Of a stretch of DNA of 64,000 nt, positions 23,201-33,605 are shown piece by piece (positions within the stretch are counted from its first letter, which is position 1; every line of letters starts with the position of its first letter). Both the position numbers and the translations under genes were made by a program. The notes beneath the pieces were generated by a model that was not told the origin of the DNA, searched no databases, and saw only the letters and a program-made list of their open reading frames with translations. Source of the stretch: Schizochytrium sp. TIO01 (Eukaryota; Sar; Bigyra; Thraustochytrida; Thraustochytriidae); assembly GCA_004764695.1 (NCBI GenBank), contig SMSO01000036.1, positions 2,516,001-2,580,000 of the forward strand. Direction: 5' to 3'.

Positions 23201-24834
23201 CCATCCTAGATTGTAGAATAAAATGAGGAAATTCGTTTTCATAAAGCTAGAGTGTTTCTCCTATCTTGTTGCTTTCTAAGTCAGTATAATTATAGATCTA
23301 CGGTTGGCTTTTTCATTTATCTTATTTACATGCTCAAATTTTGGTCTCATTTCGTATAGACCTTACCTCATTTCTTTCATTCCATGCAGATACTTTTCAA
23401 GATACCCTGACCTATCGCATTGTCCTGAGAAGTTTATGTCTCTAGAGAAAGAAACACTAGTTCAGGATAACGTCGTGTTTCAACCGAATTTCTCACACAG
23501 ATTTATAAATGTAGCTTTAAATCATTATCCAAAACATTCGTCCTATACGGTTTAAGTATTCGGCGGTGCAATAATCATGAATATAAAATTTAAGTTTACG
23601 CAAGAGACAAATATATATATTGAGTCTGCATCTGTTGCTCTTGCACGCCAAGATAATCTTTCAAATAGCTCGCGGATAGTCATTTTATATTAGGCTGCCT
23701 GCTCAATAATAAATATCGTGTACTCGTTTTTCAAGCCAGACTATGTTGCTGCAAATTCATTTCATGAACTTCATCCATATGTGACAGCATCTGCTCAGTT
23801 TCTAGCTTTTTAGATGATTTCGTTTGAACAAAAAGTCCCTTGATGCCCAGAAGACCTGTAGATAGGTGCATATGTATCTATGAAAGAGCACCAACGTTTT
23901 AGTGCCACCTGTTCCCATTCATATCCCCTGAAATTATCTGGACTACTATGCCACCTCCTGCAAAACATGCAGCGCTGTAATAGTAGTATGTGTTCCCTGT
24001 TTCCTTTTTTTACTCTTTTTCTTTTTCGAAGGTTCTGACTCATCCAAAATATGCAACAACGTGCCTGTGCGCTATCTCTATATACACCCACCCTCCCGCC
24101 ATTGAGTAGTAGACTTTTCTTCTCCATAGTTGCGCAACACCATCCCGTGCATGCGAGCGGTCTCCCCTAGAGCGAAGCAATGCCACAACCATCACCAAAA
24201 GTACGGGTACCCATGAGCTAGCAATTTACCAAAACACAGCGACTGATCATGTTAATTTTAACCATCAAGATCGTTGAATGAGAAGCCAGCTCGCACGAAG
24301 AAACAAGCCAATCAAAACTCTTCTCCTCACCAAGCAAGCAAGTAGGCCGGCCCTCCAAGGTTAATTAATCGTCGAGCACCTCTCGATGATGGGGACTACC
24401 CCAACGCTCGTTCGCAAGAAGGACTGCACTGCCTTGAGCCAATAATATCCGAATTGAGCTATGACCTATCTTGAACGATTTGGCCGTCTCCTCAAAGCAA
24501 GCAAGAAAAGGAAAAAGGAACTTATCCATTGACTGGTCGATTAGGACTTACCTAAGGCTTGGTAAGCTTTGAGTCTCATTTTAGGCCTCTTTCGGTTCTC
24601 CACGTTGTTGATACGGTACCTACTTCCCTCTATCCAAGTGGGAAGGCTCGGAGGCTATAACCTATAGTAGCCTGTCTCCGCAAGTGAAGTATTGGGGAAT
24701 AGGCTACTGTAGAGGTAATGTATACAGTGGAGCGAATAGAAAGCAAGTGGAGCGATTGAAGACAAAAGGTCGATTAAGCGGTCGATGTCAAGAATCGATT
24801 GCGGGCTCGAGGGTAGTCCAGCTCCACGGTTGCG
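14269..24834. other. Gene desert of 10.5 kb with AT islands and short palindromes
   Basis: No frame in this stretch looks like a gene; the longest are around 100-130 codons and lack recognisable domains. AT-rich islands occur at about 15480-15600, 18240-18320, 18780-18920, 19915-19990 and 21300-21440. Between them is moderate-GC sequence with many copies of a motif like GTAGGTACCTAC (for example 16539, 19044, 20201, 20993, 21759, 23001, 24615). A small GC-rich patch (15250-15450) has overlapping frames on both strands with no ATG-started product that I trust. I found no tRNA or rRNA. The stretch just before 24835 should hold the channel gene promoter. Confidence 0.55.
19816..19845. repeat. 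Inverted repeat, 12-bp arms with one mismatch
   Basis: The arms are AGATCTCCCTTC and GAAGGAAGATCT around the 6-nt loop CGGACA. Eleven of twelve positions pair, and the mismatch can be a G-U wobble in one RNA strand. It lies in the gene desert with no adjacent frame, and its function is unknown. Confidence 0.55.
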
Positions 24835-27800
24835 ATGGATTCGTACGGGTCTCCGCGGCAGCGTCGCAGGTCAGACCTGCGTCTGCGGATTCCACCGCTG
24901 TCGGAGGAGGAGGAGGTATTAAATGAGGAGGAGGGCGTCCGCGCCGCTTCCGGCATTAGCCAGTATAGACGGCTCAACTCAACCTCATTGGCCTCCACGA
25001 GCGCCACAGCTGCTGCGTCGAATCCAAATGCTTTGAATTTAGACGCAAACGCAGGTTCAAGTTCTGCCATGGCCGACGAAATGCTTTCACATACGCCTTT
25101 CTCGCACGGCAGCTCGAGAAACAGACCAAAGTCGCCACGAAGGAGCCCTGGGTTGGGCCCAGGAGGACCAGGAAGACCCAAATCACCGCAGAGACGTAGT
25201 CCAAATCTTTTGCCACAGCAGCACCCGCAGCAACATCATGGCAAAAGTTCGCAACGCAAAAGTAGCCCAAACTTGGGCCCTTCGTCGATGTTGCTGCAAA
25301 GATCGCCTCAAAGGTCACCTCAAAGGTCACCTCAAAGATCTCCACAAAGATCTCCACAAAGATCTCCACAAAGGTCACCTCAAAGAACTTCACAAAGAAG
25401 AAGTCCTGGATATGGACCCATTGCAGGTGCACTAGAGTCGACTTCAACCTTCGGAGGGTCACCAAACTCTGGATGGGGAATGCCGCCTCAACATCAACAC
25501 CGTCGAAGGCTAGATACGGGAGATACATGTTCAACATGCGGAGATCTAGACATGGGTCCAAGACATAGACACCTCAGACACCTAGAAGGCGAACCTTTTC
25601 AGGAAGGCATGGTTGCCAAACCAGCCAAAGGGCCCTTCAAGTGGCTAAGATGGGGGCGCACAACAATGCAGGCTCCGGAAGGCGCATTGAACCTAAATGA
25701 TATTGAGAATCAGATTCCAACCGTAGATGGGCTCAGAAGGCCACGGTTAGAGTCATCGGGTACTTTTTCGTCAAGGTCCTCGTTTTCGTCTATACTTTCG
25801 TCTAACTTAAAGCGTGTGCGCTCGATTTCGAACCTACTTGCGCAGAACCAAAATCACCCACACCACCATCACCATCACCACCATCACCATCACCATAGTC
25901 ACCACAGCCATTATTCCCAGTCTCAGCGACTGAGCGACGCACAATCCTCGTCTCAGTCCAGTGAATACTCCATGTCCGACGTGTCTGATGATCCTGACGC
26001 AAGTTGGTCCCGCCGAATTCTATCCCGTGATCAGTGGTATCACCAAAGTACAGGTGATATGATTATTGATCAGGTTGGCTCACAAGGTCTTTTACGCGAA
26101 ATCTTCAAGCTATATCAGGATGACTGGTTTCATGTAGCCCTTACGCAGCGAACCTACATCCTTTTTCTTGGCGTCATCTGCATTTATACCATGTACTTGG
26201 TTGTCTTCGCTGGCATCTACACGGCATTTCGAGATCCGTATAACACACGTTGTGCTCTCGATGTTGTGGATCCATCCGAGCTTGCGCGCCACCCGTTCCT
26301 CATGTCGTTCTCATTTGCCCTTATGACTGCAGCCACAGTCGGCTACACTCTACCTGATCACCAAGAAGGCGCCTTTTGGCATGACTGCTTTGCGATGCCC
26401 ACTGTGGTTTGGTGGCAAAGTTTTTTTGGAGACTTACTTAATGCACTTTTGGTCTCTCTAGTGGTAACTCGCGTGGGCCGTGCTGATCTGCGAGGTCATC
26501 AAGTTGTCTTCAGTAATAAGGCTTGTATCGTCAGCCGAAATGGTAAATTTTATTTTGCATTCCAATGTTACGACCTGGACATGTCTGCACCCATTGTTGA
26601 AGGCCATGTGCGCTGTTATGTGGTTCTCAACGAGACTGATGGTAATACTACTGCAAACTTCCAAACCCGCCACATGCGCCTGGTCAACCCTGATGACGCT
26701 CTCGGTGCAAATCTCTTTCTTAGTATGCCATGTGTTGTAGTACATGAGATAGACCAGTGGAGTCCACTTCTGCCTCCCACCATGCGCCGAGAACATTGGC
26801 AAGCTCATAATGATGGCTTCGTGCATAATCCTGCAAACCGCTACCGTTATCCTAATGTTTGTCTGCGTGAATCCGACGGAATCTCAGGTACCCGTGGGGC
26901 AGCCCAGTGCCCAGTCTGCGCATGGACCTTGTACACGGACGAGCACCTGCTTCGACATGTCCGCTTTCATCAATATGTCGAGCATGCAAAGTTTGAGGAG
27001 GATTCTGATGTTGAGGAGGAGGAAGATTTATGCGAAACCCCTCTACGCCGTCGTGAGATTTGTTGGAGTCCTCGCGACAGCCTCATCAGAAGCCTTTCTG
27101 CCTCAATTGATGGCGTTGATCGCGGCGGAGCATTTCGTTTAGATGGATTTGCCTTGGGGGGCTCTAAGGGCGGCAGCTTTAATCTTCCACCCCCCCTTCT
27201 TAAACCCAACGTTGTATCATTTCGCAGTCTCAAGAAGAAAAGTAGCTCTTCTGATGACTCGGAGCTAGATGACGAAGAAGAAGAGAAAGCAGGGGCTGAT
27301 TTTGGTGCTCGTGGAGCTAGGCATTTTGATTTTCAATTAGACAATGATGATGACGATGGTCTGCCCAAGGATGGTGCCCCCCCCCCGTTGGATTTAAATA
27401 ATGACGAAGAGCCTAAACCTGCTTCGGTTGCTAAATCTCAGCAGCCTGCTGGTAAATCAATTCTGCACTCGGTCAATTTTCGCATGGATACAGAACCTAA
27501 ACGCGCTAATGCCACCACCACCAGTGACAACGACAACAACAATGACGAAAAGGCACTTCAAATCGAGCAGCAAGAGCAACAAGATAAGGCATCACAGGGC
27601 GCGTCCAAACTCCATGGGCTCTTTAATGCGCCACCAAATGATGAAATCAAGACCTCCACATCGATGCCTGCGCGTCCAGAGCGCAGTGCTGGCGGGTCTG
27701 AAAACACAGACATTAAAATCACTGCTACACAGTCCTTCAATTCTATTGATGTTGGAACAGAAACTGGACGCAAACGAGAGGATTCACGCTTCAGTGTGCA

Positions 27801-28443
27801 TAGTCGAAGCTCGCGCCGCCGTAGTCACAGCCACCACCATAGTAGTTCGCGTGCTAATAGTGTTCACGACAGGCTGGAAAAGGAGTATCAAGAGCAAATC
27901 CGTCGCGGTAGGTCACGCCGAATTCATCAACATAAGACAGTGAAGCTCAATTACCTGGAAAGTTCAATCGATGAACGTCTCAAGGATCTTTCTGATCTTA
28001 ATAAGCCATCAGGCCATAGTGAGCTTACTGTGGAAGCTCTCACATCGCATGATCGTGTTGTTCATAAAGAAGATGAGGTCGAGCGTCTTCGCGAAGAAGC
28101 GGAGGTACGAGAGTCTTCAGCATCAGCAAAACGTCGGCCTTCATCTTCTCTTTGCCGTACAAGCAAGTTTGTCAAAGACGTCAAGCACTCAATTCAGCAC
28201 TTTATTGAAGCTTCGGAACTAGAAATTATTGTCATTGTAGAAGGTATAGAAGCCCAGTGCTCCACAACCTTTCAATCCCGTCACTCATACACGATGGATG
28301 ATATTATGTATGACCACTGGTTTCGCGATGCTTTTGGCCCAGATGAGCGCAACCCAAGTAGAATGGTGGTCAATCTTAATCACTTTCATGACACCGTCCC
28401 ACTGGACGATCGCACCAAGATTCCTGTCCAGTCTGTGCTTTAG
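24835..28443 (+). CDS. Inward-rectifier-type (Kir) potassium channel with split cytoplasmic domain and zinc-finger insertion
   Basis: This 1,202-residue membrane channel is about three times the usual Kir length. The N-terminus is disordered: seven QRSP repeats (about 155-185) and a run of 12 His (343-354). The channel core follows: slide helix DDWFHVALTQ (429-438), M1 (about 441-463), pore loop with filter TVGYT (501-505) and M2 (about 521-545). M2 carries the Kir pattern QSFFGDLLNA. By alignment N536 sits at the rectification-controller site (Asp172 in Kir2.1, Asn in Kir1.1). The cytoplasmic domain begins with VSRNGKFYFAFQC, IVEGHVRCYV and VVHEIDQWSPL (to 645). It is then broken by about 465 acidic, Ser- and basic-rich residues. 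It resumes with ELEIIVIVEG (1128-1137) and finishes at VNLNHFHDTVPL. The insertion has a C2H2 zinc-finger pattern at 692-712. The frame is open throughout and starts at a true ATG. Ion selectivity is uncertain because the last filter Gly is Thr. Confidence 0.9.
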   Translation: MDSYGSPRQRRRSDLRLRIPPLSEEEEVLNEEEGVRAASGISQYRRLNSTSLASTSATAAASNPNALNLDANAGSSSAMADEMLSHTPFSHGSSRNRPKSPRRSPGLGPGGPGRPKSPQRRSPNLLPQQHPQQHHGKSSQRKSSPNLGPSSMLLQRSPQRSPQRSPQRSPQRSPQRSPQRSPQRTSQRRSPGYGPIAGALESTSTFGGSPNSGWGMPPQHQHRRRLDTGDTCSTCGDLDMGPRHRHLRHLEGEPFQEGMVAKPAKGPFKWLRWGRTTMQAPEGALNLNDIENQIPTVDGLRRPRLESSGTFSSRSSFSSILSSNLKRVRSISNLLAQNQNHPHHHHHHHHHHHHSHHSHYSQSQRLSDAQSSSQSSEYSMSDVSDDPDASWSRRILSRDQWYHQSTGDMIIDQVGSQGLLREIFKLYQDDWFHVALTQRTYILFLGVICIYTMYLVVFAGIYTAFRDPYNTRCALDVVDPSELARHPFLMSFSFALMTAATVGYTLPDHQEGAFWHDCFAMPTVVWWQSFFGDLLNALLVSLVVTRVGRADLRGHQVVFSNKACIVSRNGKFYFAFQCYDLDMSAPIVEGHVRCYVVLNETDGNTTANFQTRHMRLVNPDDALGANLFLSMPCVVVHEIDQWSPLLPPTMRREHWQAHNDGFVHNPANRYRYPNVCLRESDGISGTRGAAQCPVCAWTLYTDEHLLRHVRFHQYVEHAKFEEDSDVEEEEDLCETPLRRREICWSPRDSLIRSLSASIDGVDRGGAFRLDGFALGGSKGGSFNLPPPLLKPNVVSFRSLKKKSSSSDDSELDDEEEEKAGADFGARGARHFDFQLDNDDDDGLPKDGAPPPLDLNNDEEPKPASVAKSQQPAGKSILHSVNFRMDTEPKRANATTTSDNDNNNDEKALQIEQQEQQDKASQGASKLHGLFNAPPNDEIKTSTSMPARPERSAGGSENTDIKITATQSFNSIDVGTETGRKREDSRFSVHSRSSRRRSHSHHHSSSRANSVHDRLEKEYQEQIRRGRSRRIHQHKTVKLNYLESSIDERLKDLSDLNKPSGHSELTVEALTSHDRVVHKEDEVERLREEAEVRESSASAKRRPSSSLCRTSKFVKDVKHSIQHFIEASELEIIVIVEGIEAQCSTTFQSRHSYTMDDIMYDHWFRDAFGPDERNPSRMVVNLNHFHDTVPLDDRTKIPVQSVL
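25303..25392 (+). repeat. 12-nt tandem repeat encoding QRSP units
   Basis: About seven 12-nt units of the form CAAAGRTCNCCT lie inside the channel N-terminus. Synonymous changes between copies (AGGTCACCT against AGATCTCCA) show they are not all recent duplicates. Low-complexity Ser/Pro/Arg repeats of this kind are possible phosphorylation sites; that is inference. Confidence 0.8.
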
Positions 28444-29072
28444 AACTAGTATTAATTCAAAAACAATATTTGAAATGAACATGTTTGCAACACTCGTGTT
28501 GCATATCGCCATGCCTCGTGTCATCTGCTCAATTGATTGATGTATCGTTAAAATTTAAAAAAAAAGCAAGGCATTATCTTTTAAAAGCTTGTCAAAAAGC
28601 ATTGGAAGACACCTCTTATTAATATCTCAAGTTTTCTGGATGTGTGTAAAATTTTCAATTTTAGAGTGTAAACCATATTTAGGAGAAATACTGTTTCAGT
28701 CGCCAAATCTCATTCGCGGCAGGACTCAAAGATATCTAAGACAGCAAGCCTAGGAAGGGAAAAAAAAAGAGAGCTTTTTCCTGCACCATTTTCAATCAAT
28801 CCAAGCAAAGGTTTTAAATCTTCATGATATTTATCATATGCAAGTTTTTTAATGCTCATTTTCTGTGTATCGTCTTTGATGACGATACTCCAAGAAAGAA
28901 AAAGTGGTGTGTGTCGGGTGTAAAACCAAATTGTAGTATGGATAAGTTTTTCCTGTAAACGAAATTTGGAGAGAGGATTTCGAAGGTTATACTTTTGAGC
29001 AAATACTATTGGGCGGAAAACTATATAAAAAACCAGAAACTCATGGGGTAGCCAGTTGACACCTCGGATTTC
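28444..29072. other. Convergent intergenic region
   Basis: This holds the 3' flanks of the channel (+) and the TTLL gene (-). The sequence is AT-rich with short A runs. No gene or clear signal is seen. Confidence 0.5.
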
Positions 29073-30934
29073 TTATTCCGGGGTACTTGCTCGCCGTTTT
29101 GGTGTCACCAAACGAACTAAAGGCTCACGAGGTGTTTGTGTCAACAACTTGTCACGATTTTTGGTTTGCACAGGTGTTGTCATGCTTCGACTACGAGCGC
29201 CCACATTTGACTCGGACTCTTCTTTAAGAAAAGAGGAAGTAGCTCCACGCCGCCGCCGCTTCACTTGCTGGATAATTGTTCTTACATTTTCAGAGAGAAC
29301 ACGCTGTCTTCCCTCGCCTTGAGCATTCGCAATCTTTTGTGCAGCGTGAGATGTGGTTTCATCAAAGGGAAAAATACAATCGAAAACTGAGAGTTCCTTG
29401 ACTTCTGTATCGATTGCCGAATTCTCTTGAGTATCTTTATCTCCGCCTTCCTCGCCAAAGTGTCTTACTGGCTCTTGAGCCTCTGTTTCAATCGCAGTAA
29501 CTACATGCGATGCAGAACCTGACTTGTTAAAATCAATTTCCTGCCTTTCGTCCACCGAAGGGCAAATTTGCGATTTCCTGGTTGATGATGCGTTCGAAGG
29601 AAATCCCCACGACCGCCTCATGCTACGTACCGTTGACTTACGAGCGCTACACGACTTTGGTGCGGACGACGTTGAGGCCTGCACTAAGTCAAACATAGCT
29701 CGGATCAAGGGCTCCTTAACTCGGCGGTCAATACCACAGTCAATTGAAAGTGCAGGAGCGCAATTGACCTCGAGAAGCCAAGGACGTAGTGCCTCATCCA
29801 CAAGAATATCAAAACCAAAGAGTTCAAAGCAAGAAGAACTTAACGCGCCTGGCTGCAAGGCAGTAAGGATAGTGCAGATTGCGATATCGCAAATTCTTCG
29901 CCAAAGAGTCGCGAAACGGTCCTGAATGAAATGTGCTGGGGAAGATGATGTATCAGAGAAAATATTGTTATTCTGAGGAGCATTCATCCAACGCCGCAAG
30001 GACGCAAAATCCCACTTGCATCCAGACCCAATGACATCTTTGTCGGTATTGTAAGTCTGCGATAATTTATTAATTGAGCTGTTGGTCAGATGAGAAAACA
30101 AATTGTCAATCTCTTGCATATTGTTGTCATACTTGGCGGTTCCAAAGCGCGCTAAGCCATTACGGAACACGTGAATCCGCAAAGGTTGCATACTGGTTAC
30201 AAGAACATAAACACGTAAATCTACTTTATAGCCTCCAATCGTCATTGGGTTGGGGACATAACGTTGAATAACATACTGTTGATCATAACAGAGCTCAGAA
30301 AGGTCTTTGATTAGAAAAATCTTTCGACCTCGAGAGAGATCAGCTGGCTTGCAAATCCACACAGTTTGCGAGTTTTTTTCTCCCAAGGTTTTCTGGGCCT
30401 CGTCATCCTCTGCATAGGCTTGCACAAATTTTGTATATTCTGAAGGAAGAATGAATCCTGCTGGTACAAAATCAAAAATACGACCATGCACAGCACGCAT
30501 CTTGCGCATAGCTCGGATCAAAAGATCTTTTTTGTAAGACATTTTGTATGAGGGAAATGATTAACTCGATCACCTCTTTCGTGTCCAAGTCGGAACTCAG
30601 TTGGGGTAAATCTGCAGTTTCTCCAGCAAATGACAAATGGAGAAACACTGACCTGATTTCGCTTGCGATGTGGGAGCAATTTGCTCCTATTAATACTATA
30701 ACCGGTGCTCTTCTGCTGCTGAAACTTTTTCTTTGATTGTAGCTGATGTTGCTGTGTAGACGTTTGCGAAGCACCATTTTGTGTTTCTGCCTTTTCGCTT
30801 GGTTCTGCATTCACAACCACTTGCCATTTTCTTCGCAAAGCCTCCTCACGAACTGGCAAGGGACATGTCTCAAACACACGAAGGATGCCAAGTTGCTGTT
30901 TGCCCTCAGACGTGTCCTGGACAAGAACCGACAT
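29073..30934 (-). CDS. Tubulin tyrosine ligase-like (TTLL2-type) polyglutamylase, frame change at 30528-30533
   Basis: This ATP-grasp enzyme should add glutamates to tubulin tails, typically in cilia or basal bodies. The main frame (29073-30542) has the family core: CKPADLSRGRKIFLI, YVIQRYVPNPMTIGGYKVDLR, FSHLTNSSINK, and the metal-binding end FELFGFDILVDE...PWLLEVNCAPAL. The N-terminal part of the same family domain (LRVFETCPLPVREEALRRKW, CWRNCRF, VNHFPHTKCLTKK) is in a different frame, 30518-30934. Joining the frames at the A6 run (30528-30533 as T on the plus strand) gives NHFPHTKCLTKKDLLIRAM, which matches the usual TTLL pattern HFPGT...LTRKD. The intact protein would be about 620 residues. 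I chose ATG 30934 because upstream codons in that frame lack an ATG before a stop at 31001-31003. The C-terminal 170 residues are disordered and basic. Closest to TTLL2 by motif memory; the exact paralogue is unsure. Confidence 0.88.
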
Positions 30935-31629
30935 GGCTGGCTGAGGCTGCACAACTGCGTTTTCTCGGAAATACAGGTCTGCTGCGCATCCAAAACTCAC
31001 TCACCGTTGTCTCCTTTCTCTATCCCTATTGACCCGGCGTAATTCCAATTACGATGCAACATTATTCACGAATATGCTTAAATTTTTAAAATAATAAGTG
31101 TTGTGTTAAACCATAGATCCGTTGAAAATGAACAAGGGACTGGGACACCCGTTTAGAGTCGCGGATTCCGGGGAGGATCCTTATTTTGCGAGGACCCTTC
31201 AAAGAAGAAGTATATTAACGAATGTGTAATTAATTAAAAAGAAGTCTAGCATGCGGATCATGCATTTTCAGCCTGAAAGATTTAGTCTGGAAAATGAATG
31301 ATTGGCTGGAGTTTGGCAAAAAGCAAAGGTTCGCTTCAAGATAGGGTCGATTGTCAGTTTTCAGTAACATCGGGAGAGGCGAGCTGATGTTGATCAGGGA
31401 ACCGTTTATTAGACCTCTGCTGAGTTTTTTTTCATTCTTGTGATACAATTCAGACTTGATAAATTATGAAACCTTTGGTTGGTGCAATTGTTGTGATTTG
31501 TTTGAAGACTTAGAATTAAAATTTGATGTTTGAAAAACGGATGTTAGGAGAAACGAATCAGGCAGGAAGATGTGCTTCATGAAAGTGCAAAGACTTGTGA
31601 GGTTTGAAATTTACGAGGTCCGACTATCT
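30935..31629. other. Intergenic region between TTLL and TAF9
   Basis: This should contain the TTLL promoter and the TAF9 3' UTR (both genes are on the minus strand). It contains a GTGAGTGAG string on the minus strand near 31005, which could be a 5' splice donor of a TTLL leader exon, and an AT-rich block at 31075-31100. No gene is seen. Confidence 0.45.
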
Positions 31630-33605
31630 TTAGTTAGAGAGATCCATTGCGTCATCGTTTGATGAAGATGTGGTAGTCGCTTGTTCAGTTTCCGCAGGGG
31701 CGGAGGCAGGGGCAGATGATGTAGAGGCAGACAATTCTGCTGTTGAGGTTTCTGTTGTTGAGGCAGCAGGTGCAGGCTTGGGAACTTCAGTAGACACTGA
31801 TGCTGGTGCTTGTGAGGACGGGGCAGGAGGAGGAGGAGGTGGGGGTGGAGGCGTCGTATTAGCCTCAGGTTTTGCATCATTCGAAGCCAACTTGGGAGCA
31901 CCATTAGCTTCTGGTGCTATCGAGGGGGCAGCAGTCGCATCCTTTGGAGCATCTGTTACTGGAGCTGTTGTCTCAGAAGCAGCACTAGGAGCGTTCGATG
32001 ACGCTGGGGTCGTTTGTGATGTCGTGGCAGACAGTTCCGAGGTTTTTGATTCGGTTGTTGCAGAATTTGCAGCTTGGGCAGCGGTGGCAACAGGGGCCTC
32101 CTCTTTGATAGCCTCTGGTACGGAGGTGTTGGCAGTGTTGGCGTTGTTTAATGTCGCAGATGCATCTCCTGTTGTAGTAGACGGATCATTCGCAGGAGTA
32201 GGAGCTGTACCCACAGAACCTGTAGACGTAGCTAAAGATTCCGGAGCTGCTGTTTCAGGGGAAGATGTTGGCGCCATTGATTTTTCCGCAGGGGTGGCAG
32301 ATGCATCAGCCGGGGCACTAGCAGGTTTCTCAGCAACATTTTCTGTTGAAGGAGGTGGGGGTGGGGGCGCAGATGTAGATGCAGATGTTGCAGCGGCGCT
32401 GTTTCCCCCTGCAGGTGCAGGGGGGGGCGGGGGAGGTGCTGCTGCATCTTTCTTCTCTTCAGTACCTACAGGACCTTGTGCTTGGTCTGAGGCAGGAGCA
32501 GGTGGGGGAGGAGGTGTGGCATCCTTCTTCTCCTCAGCTGGTGCAGACGTAGGTGCAGAGGTGGAATCCGCTTCTTTGTTTTCTGCGCCAGGAGGAGGTG
32601 GTGGTGGAGGTACATCATCCACTGCCTTAGTATCACTTGCAGACTTTTCAGATTCTTTCGGTGCTACAGCACTGGCATCTACAGATGTAGGATCGTCTTT
32701 TGCTGCAGAAGAGGAATCGGTAGCAGTAGCAGCAGTAGCCGCAGAGGCGGGAGCAGGAATAGCCTCAGAAGAAGCGGAGTCTGGCTTGGCAGCAGCGGCA
32801 AGGCTCTCATTCTGTGTGGAGGTCGTGGAAGCTGCAGGATCGGCGTTTGATGCATCAGTCATATCCACATCATCCGAGGACTTTGCAGATTCTGCATTGG
32901 TTCCTTCAACATCCATCATTGCCTCATCATCTTCATCAATAACGAGAGTACGTTGCTTTTTGCGACCAAGCTTACCCTTTTTCACATTGTAGCGACCTGT
33001 TTCATGTGGAAGCACCGGTTTGGAGCTGGCTGAGGCATCGCCCAGCTGAAGCTCATTCGGATTACGCTCCTCAATAATATCTGCGACCAAAGAATCGTTT
33101 ACAAGTGCCCGGGGGGGGAGGCGGACAGCATCACTTGAAATGGGAGGGAGATCTATCTTGTTGAACGCGCGAATCTCCTCGGGCCGCAGCCCAAGACGAG
33201 GTGGAGCTTTACTCTCACGGTCGAGATCGAGCGCCACATGTACATCTCTGTCGCTGAGAGGTTCGCCAGCCTTTTGTTGCTGCGGCGCGCGGTGCAAGGT
33301 TAGTGCTTTCGCCTCATTGAGGATACTTTTCGTCGTTCCTGTCCTTGTCCAAGATTTAGATCCAGAATGATTAATCATACGAATAAATTAGATCCAGCGT
33401 CCAGCAAATTCAGTTTGTTAGTTGCGTAATTCCCCTGAAAGTGAAGATAGCCATGAAATAGATCAGATGGAAAAGGTTTGGACTTGTGCAACTTACGATA
33501 TTGATATTCGAGCAGTTGATACATGACGCGGGGGTCCCAATCTTCGATTTGGTTCTCACGCAGCAAGTGTGAGATAGGTTTGAGCGGCACAAACCGGTTC
33601 TCCAT
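31630..33605 (-). CDS. TAF9: TFIID subunit TAF9 (histone-fold) with long Pro/Ala/Ser/Thr tail, two exons
   Basis: TAF9 is a histone-fold subunit of TFIID (and of SAGA in many eukaryotes) and pairs with TAF6. I rebuilt the gene as exon 33605-33497 and exon 33338-31630 on the minus strand, giving 605 residues. The splice (GTAAGT donor, GACAG acceptor, phase 1) joins VMYQLLEYQYR to TTKSILNEAKAL. The result matches TAF9 of animals and fungi, which have EPRVIxQLLEFxYRY...DVLDDA. The histone fold continues to LSDRDVHVALDLD, followed by the conserved tail NKIDLPPI...AVRLPP. A basic/acidic patch (KKGKLGRKKQR, then DEDDEAMMD) follows. The last 400 residues are low-complexity, rich in Ala, Ser, Thr and Pro, with four PPPPP-or-longer runs. 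TAF9 is usually about 150-260 residues, so this tail is unusual. A long opposite-strand frame (31670-32992) is only its shadow. Confidence 0.85.
33339..33496 (-). other. TAF9: TAF9 intron (158 bp)
   Basis: On the minus strand the donor is TATC|GTAAGT and the acceptor GGACAG|GAACG. It splits an Arg codon (C|GA) and restores an uninterrupted TAF9 histone fold, and the total coding length is divisible by three. Confidence 0.85.

Noticed and set aside
31670-32992. 440-codon Gly/Ala/Val-rich frame opposite TAF9
   Set aside because: It is the complement of the Ala/Pro/Ser low-complexity tail and has no independent support.
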